Part shown: in pieces, positions 1 through 7,472 of the stretch
Numbering within the stretch: the first letter of the stretch is position 1
Layout: each line of letters starts with the position of its first letter
DNA from: Streptomyces spongiicola
GTDB lineage: Bacteria > Actinomycetota > Actinomycetes > Streptomycetales > Streptomycetaceae
NCBI RefSeq assembly: GCF_003122365.1
Contig: NZ_CP029254.1
Location: 6,388,001-6,452,000 of the forward strand
Direction: 5' to 3'
DNA: 64,000 nucleotides
The notes under the pieces: generated by a model
Seen by the model: only the letters and a program-made list of their open reading frames with translations
Told to the model about the DNA's origin: nothing
The model's database searches: none
Position numbers and translations under genes: made by a program

Positions 1-289
1 CGCGATGGCGGCCCCAACTCCGGTGCCCGGCTCGGCGACCGGGCGGACGGGTCCCGCTCCGGGCTCGCGGTCGGTACAGACCGGCTGCCCGGGACCGGAC
101 CGGTCGCCGGCCCGGCCGCCTCCCGAGTGGGCCGCCGCTCCCACGACAGCCGGCTCGCCCCCACACCGCTCCTTCCCGGCGTCGGCCCTTGCGCTTCCCG
201 GGCGTCGGCATCGGCGCCGCCTCCGCGGACGTCGCCGTCACCGGCGCCGGACCGGGGGTTCTCCGCCACCGCGACCACCCGATGGCGTC

Positions 290-785
290 CGCGAGGGACG
301 GTCGCCGTGTTCGAGCAGGTCCTCGCCATGGCCGCCGAACTGCGAAAGCCCACTTCAGCGGCGCGGCGCTCGCCCGCGACGCGGAGGAGGCGGCCCGCAC
401 CCGGACGGTCACCCGAACTCGCCGCGCTGCTGGAGGCGTCGGGCAGGCTCACCGCCGCCGAGCTGCCTACGCCGAGTCGCCTACGCCGAGTCGCCTACGC
501 CGACGTCACCGCCCGCGACCTGATCCGCGAGGGCCCCACGGCGTCGGCCGGGACCTCGCCGCCCCGGCCGGCTTCCGCAACTCCGGCATGCCGGTGATCG
601 GTGGCGTCACCGGCCCCGGCCCGTCCCGTACGCCGGCGTCCGCACCCGGGTCTCCCGGCGGTCGCTGCCGCCTGCCACCGGCGACCTCCCCGTCACGCCG
701 GGTGAACTCGGCCCCGCCGCCGGGGTGATCGGTGGGACCCTGCACCTGAGCGACCACCCGTTCTCCCGGCCCGATCCGCCAGGCC
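290..785 (+). pseudogene. ROK-family kinase/repressor remnant, multiply frameshifted
   Basis: Pieces of one ROK-family C-terminal half can be followed across changing frames. One frame gives FSGAALARDAEEAARTRTV, another SPELAALLEASGRLTAAEL, then LIREG, then MPVIGGVTGPGP, and finally RRSLPPATGDLPVTPGELGP followed by AAGVIGGTLHLSDH. The order and spacing match ROK proteins, where the VIGGGV motif precedes a final Gly-Ala-rich helix. At least three frame changes are needed, so no intact product is possible. The N-terminal part (DNA-binding or start region) is not recognisable upstream. Two 14-bp tandem triplications lie in or at the edge of the remnant and explain part of the frame loss. The ROK assignment is by recalled family motifs. 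Confidence 0.55.
466..507 (+). repeat. 14-bp tandem repeat, 3 copies, inside the ROK remnant
   Basis: The unit GCCTACGCCGAGTC occurs at 466-479 and 480-493, with a third, slightly diverged copy at 494-507. The period is not a multiple of three, so the expansion itself shifts the reading frame. Confidence 0.85.
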
Positions 786-812
786 CGATCCGCCAGGCCC
801 GATCCGTCCGGC
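771..812 (+). repeat. 14-bp tandem repeat, 3 copies, at the 3' edge of the ROK remnant
   Basis: The unit CCGATCCGCCAGGC is present at 771-784 and 785-798, with a diverged third copy at 799-812. It has the same period and copy number as the repeat at 466-507 but an unrelated sequence. Confidence 0.85.
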
Positions 813-898
813 CTGGTCCTCACCGGACCCTCCGGCCCGACGGCGGCGGACGAGCCACCCGGCGCGGTGAAGCACCGCCGGCGCTGCCCTCGTGCCGG

Positions 899-2206
899 TC
901 AGCCGATGCCCTGGCGGTCGGGCCGCAGCGCGAACGCGCGCTCGGCCGCCTCGGGCAGTGCCCGCTCCACGGCCTGTACCAGGAGTTCCCGGTGCCGTAC
1001 CAGTGGTGTGCGCCGGTCGTCGGGCACCAGCCGCAGCAGGTCGTCGATGCCCGCCAGCATGCGCCGGGACACCTGCGGGCTCGCCGGGGCGCATCTGCGG
1101 ATCTCGGTGAGGCCGAGGTCGACCAGGTCGGTCCAGCCGGGGACGTCCTGCACCAGGCGAACCGCGCCGTTGCGGTCCCGGTGGTGCACCGCGCCCAGCG
1201 GGCGTGCGGCGACGGCGGCGAGGAACTCCACGATCCGGTCGAGGCACTGCACGGCGGTGGTGGGGTCGTTGACGGCGGGCGAGAGCGCACGCAGCGCGAT
1301 GTCGGACAGCTGCCGCAGCCCGAACCCCAGGTCCTGATGGAAGGTGCGCTCGATCCCGATCGACACGCTGTACCGCAGCGCCGACCGTGCGGGCACGCGC
1401 GATCCGTGCACCGCCAGCACGGGTGTCCCGGGCACCACATGGTCACCGATCCGGGGGATGAGCCGCAGCACCACACCGTTCCGCCGCGCGACGCGCACCA
1501 GCCGCGCGATGTGCACGTCCCGGAGGACTCCGGCGTCTCCCTGGTGGCTCGTCCGGGCGATCTCGGGCGCGAGCGGCACCTCGTCGGGCCCCTGGTCCGG
1601 CATCCTCGCCAGACCCCCGAGGGACTCCTTGTTGATCCGCTCGACGACCGGCCCGATCTTCATCAGTTGCAGGGTCTGCGTGACGTACGCGATGAACAGC
1701 ACCAGGCTGAGCCCGACCATGACGACGGTCAGCGCGCTCTGCACGAGCGGTACGGTCGTCACGTCACGGGGGTCCGCCTCACTGTCGTACGAGGTGAGGA
1801 CCAGCAGCGACAGCAGGAACGTCGCCAGGAACACCGAGAAGGTGAGCTTGCTGATCCTGCTGCGGATGAAGATCCGCACGATACGGGGTGTGAGGTTCCC
1901 GGCGGCCATCTGGACGGCGACCAGCGAGATGCTGAAGACGACACCGATGAAGGTCATCATCGCCGCGCTGACGGTGGTGATGATCGTGCGGGTGTCCTCG
2001 GCGATGCCCATGAGGTCGCGGATGCCCTGGACGTCCCCGCTCTGCCGCAGGGTCTCCACGATCGCAGCGTCGACGCTGTCGGCGGCGAACCAGAGCAGGC
2101 AGACGAGCACCAGGGCCGCGGTGGGCGCGAACCAGAAGGTGTCGCGCAGATGCTCCCGCAGCGGCGAGAGCGCGCGCGGCCTGCGATGGCGAAGTTCACG
2201 GCGCAC
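899..2206 (-). CDS. DUF2254 domain-containing membrane protein
   Basis: 435 residues from a GTG start. The N-terminal third has four hydrophobic segments: one near residues 23-42, one around the SAAMMTFIGVVFSISLVAV motif, one near FSVFLATFLLSLLVL, and one near ALTVVMVGLSLVLFI. This is followed by a long soluble domain with a LRLIPRIGDHVVPGTP stretch and repeated RALSPAVNDPTTA-type motifs. That plan is typical of DUF2254, a family of predicted membrane proteins without a settled function. The gene stands alone. Its 3' end faces the ROK remnant, and its start lies about 220 bp from tRNA-Leu, which is read the other way. No operon partner is visible. Confidence 0.85.
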   Translation of the reverse strand: MRRELRHRRPRALSPLREHLRDTFWFAPTAALVLVCLLWFAADSVDAAIVETLRQSGDVQGIRDLMGIAEDTRTIITTVSAAMMTFIGVVFSISLVAVQMAAGNLTPRIVRIFIRSRISKLTFSVFLATFLLSLLVLTSYDSEADPRDVTTVPLVQSALTVVMVGLSLVLFIAYVTQTLQLMKIGPVVERINKESLGGLARMPDQGPDEVPLAPEIARTSHQGDAGVLRDVHIARLVRVARRNGVVLRLIPRIGDHVVPGTPVLAVHGSRVPARSALRYSVSIGIERTFHQDLGFGLRQLSDIALRALSPAVNDPTTAVQCLDRIVEFLAAVAARPLGAVHHRDRNGAVRLVQDVPGWTDLVDLGLTEIRRCAPASPQVSRRMLAGIDDLLRLVPDDRRTPLVRHRELLVQAVERALPEAAERAFALRPDRQGIG

Positions 2207-2350
2207 GCCGCGAGGCTAGCCGACCGGCAACCCTTCGCACCCGCACGGTCGCTTTCCGTGTTCCGGGTGTGGGCGGGCGTCATGAGCCGTCCGCGGGGGT
2301 CCGCGGGGGCCCGCGCCCACCTCGGACCGCACTGACCACGGAAAACGCGG

Positions 2351-2380
2351 TTCAGGGGACTCTCGATCCCCTGGTAGAGT
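2351..2380 (+). promoter_or_regulatory. Possible promoter of tRNA-Leu
   Basis: TTCAGG at 2351-2356 and TAGAGT at 2375-2380 are separated by 18 bp, with the tRNA beginning 46 bp later. The -10 hexamer is a fair match to a vegetative actinomycete promoter; the -35 is weak. Confidence 0.35.
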
Positions 2381-2426
2381 TGTCCATGTCGCCGCGGGCA
2401 GGGCCCCGAGGTCGACGCAACACCTG

Positions 2427-2511
2427 GTCCGGGTGGCGGAATGGCAGACGCGCTAGCTTGAGGTGCTAGTGCCCTTTATCGGGCGTGGGGGTTCAAGTCC
2501 CCCCTCGGACA
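2427..2511 (+). tRNA. tRNA-Leu (anticodon GAG)
   Basis: An 85-nt cloverleaf. The acceptor strand GTCCGGG pairs with CTCGGAC (one G-T), with discriminator A at 2511. The anticodon stem is CTAGC/GCTAG around the loop TTGAGGT, giving anticodon GAG. A long variable arm (GTGCCCTTTATCGGGCGT region) marks it as a class II tRNA, and the T arm contains GTTCAAGTC. CCA is not encoded. Mobile-element debris begins directly downstream, as expected for a tRNA gene used as an integration target. Confidence 0.95.
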
Positions 2512-2589
2512 CTCGCTATGTCGGTACGGATGCGAGGACCTCGACCTTACGGTCGCGGCCCTCGTTTCGTGTTCGTAGGTGATCGTGAT

Positions 2590-2895
2590 GCCGAGGGCTT
2601 CGACGCGCCGTCGTGGATGCGCAGCGCCACCTGGTCGCGGTGGAGGACGTCGAGCACGTCGAGGATGTGCCCGGTGCCGCGTACGAGGTGGAACATCTCG
2701 GAGATGTGCACGGTGTCGCGCGTACGCCAGCAGCTCGCCGAACTTTGGCCGCTGAAGGGGGTGGAGGCGGCTGGAGGTGCCCGGGTTCTCCTCGAACACG
2801 ACCGGGTCTTCGATCCCGGCCTCGTCCAGGACGAGGTTCTGCCGGTCGGTCGACTGCTGGTCGGTCGAGACCCGCTTGTAGACCAGGTTCGCCAC
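2590..2895 (-). pseudogene. N-terminal half of a serine recombinase (resolvase type), frameshifted
   Basis: From a GTG at 2895 the frame reads ANLVYKRVSTDQQSTDRQN, the catalytic-serine motif of serine recombinases (RVSTxxQ), then QRPKFGELLAYAR. A frameshift near 2730 moves the homologous reading to a frame giving DTVHISEMFHLVRGTGHILD and then VLHRDQVALRIHDGA, which is the core of the resolvase domain. Homology then stops near 2600, before the DNA-binding end. It lies directly beside tRNA-Leu. The missing C-terminal part resembles the fragment at 6903-7244, in the opposite orientation. It is clearly non-functional as a recombinase. Confidence 0.75.
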
Positions 2896-3026
2896 CGAGG
2901 GCCCCTTCCGTGCGGAGGATCGGACCCTATCTATCGTCAAACGCTGTCAGCAATCGCCATCGGATCTGATTGGATTCGAGCCGCCACGAACCCCTGGGTT
3001 GCATGGGTTCATTGGACGCGTCGGCC

Positions 3027-3058
3027 GCCTGTCGTCAAACGATCGTTTGACGACAGGC
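3027..3058. promoter_or_regulatory. 32-bp perfect palindrome, candidate recombinase site or operator
   Basis: The half GCCTGTCGTCAAACGA is followed directly by its exact reverse complement. The core CGTCAAACG also occurs at 2935-2943, between the palindrome and the broken recombinase start. That gives three copies of the 9-mer in about 120 bp upstream of a resolvase gene. This is the layout expected for a resolution site or an autoregulatory operator; a transcription terminator is a possible alternative. Confidence 0.6.
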
Positions 3059-3095
3059 GTAGCCGGCTCGGAGGGAAGAGACGGTGCGGGCAGTG

Positions 3096-5117
3096 TTACC
3101 CCTCCGTGCGGAACACGCAGCTCAGGGCGCCGTCGAGGGAGGCCAGAGCGGGGGCGCTGCTGGTTTCCACGTCGTGCATGTCGCGGACATCCGACCAGGT
3201 GTGGCCGTCGAAGGCGGTGTGCATGAGCTTTCCCCACGGCCCTGTGCCGCCGGAGGAGGCGATGCAGTGGAGCCTGTCGTCGTGCACGGTCAGGGCTGGA
3301 CCGCCCCAAAACCCCTGGGCGATCGGGGTGTGGTACGACCAGGAGGACCCGTCGAAAGTCCAGTGCTCCAGCCGTTCGTGGTCCGAACTGTGCGTGACGT
3401 AGTGGAGCTTGCCGCGGAATGCGGCCGCCGCCGCCGGCTCCCCGTCCAGGGAGAAGAGGCGGAGATAGCTCCAGGTGGTGCCGTCGAACGTGGTGTACAC
3501 CTTCTCCTGCCGGTTGTTTTGGCCGAAGCAGTAGAGACGGTTGTCGAAGACGGCCAAGGCGAGGGGGCTTTGACTATGCAAGTTCAGATCCATGGGAACC
3601 CGGGTGAACGCGTTCCAGGTGTCGCCGTCGAGCGTCGTGTAAGCCAGGTGGGGGCGGCCGTCCCCGGTCATGGCCGCGGTGACGCAGTGGAGCCTTTCGT
3701 TGAAGACAGCCAGGACTGGATGGCGGGTGGACAAATCGGCTGTGGGGATCAGAGAGGGGGGTCCCCAGGTGGTGCCGTCGAACCGCATGTGCATCAGGTC
3801 ACTGGTGGTGAAGTCCCGGGCGACGCAGTGGAGGCTGTCGCCGACGGCCGCCAGCGTCGGCCCATTCGTTGCCTGTAGGAACGGGCTTAGGCTGGTTGAG
3901 TGGCCCCAGTTCCTGCCGTCGGTGGTGGTGGCCATCCGCAGGGTGCGGTTCGGGGGTGTGGGAGGCGGGGGAGGCGGGAGTTGCGGCTGCTCGCCCGTGT
4001 ACTTGATGTCGAGGGCGAAGTGGCCCTGGCCCGTGGACCTGGCGTTGTAGTCCATTCGCAGTAGGCGATCGGACCTGGTGTACAGCGATAGCAGGTCCTT
4101 GGGGCCGAAGACGAAGGCGTGGGTGAGTCCCTTGTCGTCGTCGTTGCGCCACGCCTCCCAGAACGTGGCGAGGAATTTGATCGACAGTGTGACGTAGTCG
4201 TAGAGCTTCGGTGTGGGGACCAGGTCCACCCACCAGGGGAGATCGTCGAGGATCTTGGCGGCGTCCTTCAGGGCGTTGCCCAGCGCGTCGTACCACTCCT
4301 TGGTGGAGTCGTCCGCTTCCCACATGGTGATCGCCACCGACCCGCAGCCGGAGAGCTGGGTGGAGAAGAAGGCCCTGTTGCCGGTGGCGTGGTCACCGGG
4401 GATCCGGTAGTAGCCGCCGTCTTCGACGCCCTTGTTCTCCGCGGTGCGGGTGGTGTGCTCGTAGGTCGCGGCTTTGGACACGGCCGTGAAGTAGATCTCG
4501 TCGTCGCCGCCCCACTGGTCTCCCCACGCCTCGTGGCACTTGAACGCGCCCCACTCCAGAACGGCCCGGAAGGGAGGGGCCGTCGGGGTGTCGGCGAAGT
4601 GGTCGCGGTCTTCGCTGCTCGCGAAGCCGGTGACGCCGAATCCTGCTTCGGCCATCGCGGCGGTGAACTCCGGGGTGTGCAAGTCCTCGCTGTCGGCGAG
4701 GCGGGCCCGGTCCACCACGGCCACGTTCGGCAGGGCCATGATCTGCGGGTGCAACTCCTCCATCGCGGCCCAGAACGCCTCCCGGTCGAAACCGTCCTGC
4801 AGGCTGCGGGACACCACCGACTGAGGCACCAGCGCCACCAGATCACCCGTACCGACCTGCTCGCGGTACAGGCGCCCGACCGCGCGGACCTCCTCCCCGC
4901 TCAGAACCTCCTCCAGCGGCGCCAGGAGCGAGCGTTCCAGTTCGGTCAGCTCCAGGCCCTGCTCCGCCCGGGCCGCCGCGTGCAGCCACACCCCCGTCAG
5001 CAGATTCACCTCCCCGCTGCGGCGCAGCGCCTGCCCCCGGACTCCGAGGCTGTCCGCTCCGGACAGCAGAGCCCGCCACCGCTCCAACCGGTCGCTGCTG
5101 GAATTCGCTTCGCGCAT
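3096..5117 (-). CDS. Unknown protein with Pro-rich linker and C-terminal six-bladed propeller
   Basis: 673 residues from the ATG at 5117, chosen because GCAGGTGG sits a few bases upstream. Residues 1-130 are helical and soluble with no signal peptide. Residues 130-377 form a globular region rich in aromatic residues and Trp (DLPWWVDLV, FLATFWEAW) that I do not recognise. A run of prolines follows (QLPPPPPPTPPN, 379-390). Residues 392-673 contain six repeats of about 48 residues, each with a D-G-x-x-W motif (DGRNW, DGTTW, DGDTW, DGTTW, DGSSW, DGHTW) and a hydrophobic strand such as RLHCV. This is the signature of a six-bladed beta-propeller, often carbohydrate-binding. It lies between decayed recombinase halves, so it may be cargo of a former mobile element. 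Confidence 0.8.
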   Translation of the reverse strand: MREANSSSDRLERWRALLSGADSLGVRGQALRRSGEVNLLTGVWLHAAARAEQGLELTELERSLLAPLEEVLSGEEVRAVGRLYREQVGTGDLVALVPQSVVSRSLQDGFDREAFWAAMEELHPQIMALPNVAVVDRARLADSEDLHTPEFTAAMAEAGFGVTGFASSEDRDHFADTPTAPPFRAVLEWGAFKCHEAWGDQWGGDDEIYFTAVSKAATYEHTTRTAENKGVEDGGYYRIPGDHATGNRAFFSTQLSGCGSVAITMWEADDSTKEWYDALGNALKDAAKILDDLPWWVDLVPTPKLYDYVTLSIKFLATFWEAWRNDDDKGLTHAFVFGPKDLLSLYTRSDRLLRMDYNARSTGQGHFALDIKYTGEQPQLPPPPPPTPPNRTLRMATTTDGRNWGHSTSLSPFLQATNGPTLAAVGDSLHCVARDFTTSDLMHMRFDGTTWGPPSLIPTADLSTRHPVLAVFNERLHCVTAAMTGDGRPHLAYTTLDGDTWNAFTRVPMDLNLHSQSPLALAVFDNRLYCFGQNNRQEKVYTTFDGTTWSYLRLFSLDGEPAAAAAFRGKLHYVTHSSDHERLEHWTFDGSSWSYHTPIAQGFWGGPALTVHDDRLHCIASSGGTGPWGKLMHTAFDGHTWSDVRDMHDVETSSAPALASLDGALSCVFRTEG

Positions 5118-6127
5118 GCCACCTGCCTTCGTCAGCCGTCTGTATGGCACAGGCATACAGTCCGACACCGAAACAGTAGGGCCGCACATCACGCGCAACT
5201 TGCGCATTGCTCAGAAATGCCGGAAATGTTCGCACATCGGTTCGCCGGCAGCGGCCCGACCTCCCAGCAGGACAGCCTTCGGGCCACGCACCCAATCCGC
5301 CTTTTCGGTGGGCTCGTTACCGCCCGGAAGGGGGTGAGCGATGACGTCGGACCTGGCCCGGGCACCGAACTCACGTCCAGGGGTGCGGACCTGACCGCGA
5401 CGGCGGTGCCGCGGGGATGCCGCGGGACGCCGCCGTCCTGGAACAGCCCCAGACCCTGGCCGTCGGGCCTCACCTGCGGTGCCGGTCATGCTCGCGGGGG
5501 ATGAACTCGGCGGGGCGTACCGCGGCGAGGCCGACCTTCACGACGATCCTGCCGGCGCGGACGTCCTTGGTCATGGCGGGCACCCTGACCGATCTGGGTG
5601 AAGTGGGCCTCCTCCGGCTTCGCGTCCTCGCACAAAGGGCCGACTGCGAGAAGGAACCGCCGGGCCACCTTGGCCACCGTCGAGCGGCTCGCAGCGGTCG
5701 AGGAGTTGGCGGTGTACTGCCGCAGTGGTGCTGACTTCGGGGTGCAGTCCTGGCCGCGCCGTGGGGTTACGCCTTGGTCGAGCAGGTCTCGGGGGGCTCC
5801 GGTTCGGTGCTGGCGGAGCCGGCCGGCGGCCTGTCCCGCCCTTCGCGGCGTGCGGCGGGGGTGTGCTCGGCGGCATGCCGGGCGACCCCGTTGGCTGTAC
5901 GAGAACGTCCGGCGTCGGGAGAGCAGGGCTGGGGCCGGGACAAGCGTGTCTGCGTGCCGCCATGACGAGCGCCGGGACGGCAACCGGCGCGTGCTCGGGG
6001 GGTTGCAGGCGCACGATCGTGTGACGGTGGCCGATCTTCCGGAGCGTCGTCTTCCGGAGGCCTAGATTCACTCCCATGACGCTCCCGCCTCCTGGGGGGC
6101 GTTCCGCCCGAGATTGCAAGGAGTCAC
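5118..6127. other. About 1 kb without a convincing gene; unidentified coding remnant at 5470-5710 (-)
   Basis: No intact gene stands out. On the minus strand at about 5470-5710, two overlapping frames show strong third-position G/C bias. One reads STVAKVARRFLLAVGPLCED and on to AHFTQIGQGA; the next starts at 5574 and reads MTKDVRAGRIVVKVGLAAVR before a stop at 5470. They look like two frames of one broken gene, but I cannot name the family. The rest (5711-6127) is G/C-rich with no sustained coding bias. Confidence 0.3.
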
Positions 6128-6727
6128 ATGGGTTACGGGTTTCCGATCGCCAAGTTCTTCCGCATCGTCAACCGGCAGACCGGGGTGTGCCTGTCTGCCG
6201 CGTCCGGAGGTAGAACCTATGTCGATGCAAGTCACCTGGCAGGGGGAGTCTCCTACAGTCACACCAACGACCAACACCTGGCCGTCGGCCCGGTCAAGGG
6301 AGCCAGGGGGGAGGTCTGGTTCCTCGACGACAGGGCGAGGGGCTCGTTCGTTGAAGCCTCGTGCCTGGTCAACGCCAACAAGGACATCCGCACCGCGTAC
6401 ACCCTCCACGCCGGGCCCCGGGACGAGAGCACCATCACCTACGGCCCGGACGAGCTGGGCCTGATCGGCTGGGGCCAGAAGGGCCAGACCCAATGGGTGG
6501 CCGGAGACGGAAGGATCTGGCCGGAGCCACGCAGCGACAAGTTCATCACCGTGCTCTGGGACGGCCGCAAGCACGGGATCGGCCTCGCAGACCACGCAGA
6601 CGAAAACCAGCACTGGACCTTTCAAGAAGTAGAACTCCCCGGCGAATCCGTCCCCACCGAGAGGCTGGGAATCTACGAGCAGTCCCCTCCCGGCACCGAC
6701 CTGAGCAAGTGGCGGAAGCGCATGTAG
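6128..6727 (+). CDS. Beta-trefoil (ricin-type lectin)-like protein of unknown function
   Basis: 199 residues from the ATG at 6128, with AAGGAG well placed 6 bases upstream. The N-terminus FFRIVNRQTGVCLSAASGG and the later ENQHWTF are the paired motifs of ricin-type beta-trefoil folds (R-I-x-N-x-x-T-G-x-C-L and Q-x-W). A middle section with GPDELGLIGWGQKGQTQWV fits a second subdomain. There is no signal peptide or membrane segment. No catalytic domain is fused to it, so a carbohydrate- or protein-binding role is inferred only from the fold. The gene stands alone within the decayed accessory region. Confidence 0.65.
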   Translation: MGYGFPIAKFFRIVNRQTGVCLSAASGGRTYVDASHLAGGVSYSHTNDQHLAVGPVKGARGEVWFLDDRARGSFVEASCLVNANKDIRTAYTLHAGPRDESTITYGPDELGLIGWGQKGQTQWVAGDGRIWPEPRSDKFITVLWDGRKHGIGLADHADENQHWTFQEVELPGESVPTERLGIYEQSPPGTDLSKWRKRM

Positions 6728-6828
6728 CGGCTCGACACGGCCGGCAGGCCCGGACCAAGGGCTGCTGCGCCCCCCTGCTTGAGACAACCAGAGTGCCTTT
6801 GAAGAGGCCCTTGCCGGACGGCGCCCCG

Positions 6829-6846
6829 AGCAGAGTGCACTCTGCT
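6829..6846. promoter_or_regulatory. 18-bp perfect palindrome built from CAGAGTG/CACTCTG
   Basis: AGCAGAGTGCACTCTGCT is self-complementary. Another CAGAGTG lies about 40 bp upstream near 6790. The same heptamers, in inverted order and 7 bp apart, form the candidate operator at 62220-62240 in front of the second XRE regulator. A shared regulator-binding element is inferred. Confidence 0.5.
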
Positions 6847-6902
6847 ACCAGTCAGGACCATTTGCGGTGGCCGCGCCTGCCTCCCTTGCACATGGCTAGC
6901 AG

Positions 6903-7244
6903 ATGGGCACCCGGTCCGCCTACCTGCCGCACGCCCCGCCGCGTTCAGGTGGCTGGGCGAAGGGCTACCGGTACCTGCGGGCCGCCGAGGCCAAGGGCAA
7001 CAAGGGCGGACGCCGTCCCGCCGCGGCGGCCGACAAGACCGACGACGTCCGCACCGCCTACCTGGAGGGCCGCTCCATCGCCGCCCTCGCCCGCGACCAC
7101 CGGGTCAGCCGCGGCGCGATCCGCACGGCCGTCGCCGACCTCCTGCCCGAGCACACCGCCGTCGTCCCCGGCGCCCCGGCTCCGGAGCTGCCGGTCGTCC
7201 TGGACATGCCGGGCAAGGGCGCCGACTTCCTCCACGCGGCCTGA
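6903..7244 (+). pseudogene. C-terminal HTH part of a serine recombinase
   Basis: 113 codons. From about residue 22 the sequence YRYLRAAEAKGNKGGRRPAA, followed by VRTAYLEGRSIAALARDH and RVSRGAIRTAVADLL, is the Hin-like helix-turn-helix found at the C-terminus of resolvase-type recombinases. The Ser catalytic domain is absent. The first 20 residues do not look related and there is no clear ribosome binding site, so this is probably a fragment rather than a gene, although a free HTH protein could in principle be made. The family looks the same as that of the N-terminal fragment at 2590-2895. Confidence 0.6.
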
Positions 7245-7268
7245 GTGCCGCAGCTTCGGGCGGGTGGG

Positions 7269-7472
7269 TCAGAGCCCGTCCCGCCCGAGGTCCGCGACGA
7301 ACCCGGCCCATGCGCCCAGTGCGAACGCGAGCTGCGGACCGGTGCCCCGCTCCTTGGAGTCCCGTACGCGGACGACGGTCCCGTCGGCGGCGACCTCCAG
7401 ACATTCGCCGCCCTCGTTGCCGCTGTAGCTGCTCTTGAACCACACAAGTCGCGCAGGTTCCGCAGTGTTCAT
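7269..7472 (-). CDS. DUF397 domain-containing protein
   Basis: 67 residues. The sequence has the DUF397 core: WFKSSYSGNEGGECLEVA, then VVRVRDSKERGTGPQLAF. Its ATG overlaps the stop of the upstream XRE regulator gene by 4 bp (ATGA), so the two are translationally coupled. In Streptomyces such small proteins are routinely paired with an XRE/DUF5753 regulator and modulate it, as in the BldB/WhiJ-type systems. That role is family inference. Confidence 0.9.
   Translation of the reverse strand: MNTAEPARLVWFKSSYSGNEGGECLEVAADGTVVRVRDSKERGTGPQLAFALGAWAGFVADLGRDGL

Noticed and set aside
725..2335. 536-codon plus-strand frame over the DUF2254 gene
   Set aside because: The minus strand encodes a coherent membrane protein; the plus frame is low-complexity His/Gln/Arg-rich sequence.
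2985..3010. GAACCC...GGGTTC pair as an att site of tRNA-Leu
   Set aside because: It does not match the 3' end of the tRNA gene, so it is not the expected direct repeat of a tRNA-integrated element.
5300..5480. Possible DUF397 N-terminus at 5341 (MTSDLARAPNS)
   Set aside because: The frame stops after 17 codons and lacks the K-S-S-Y-S core.
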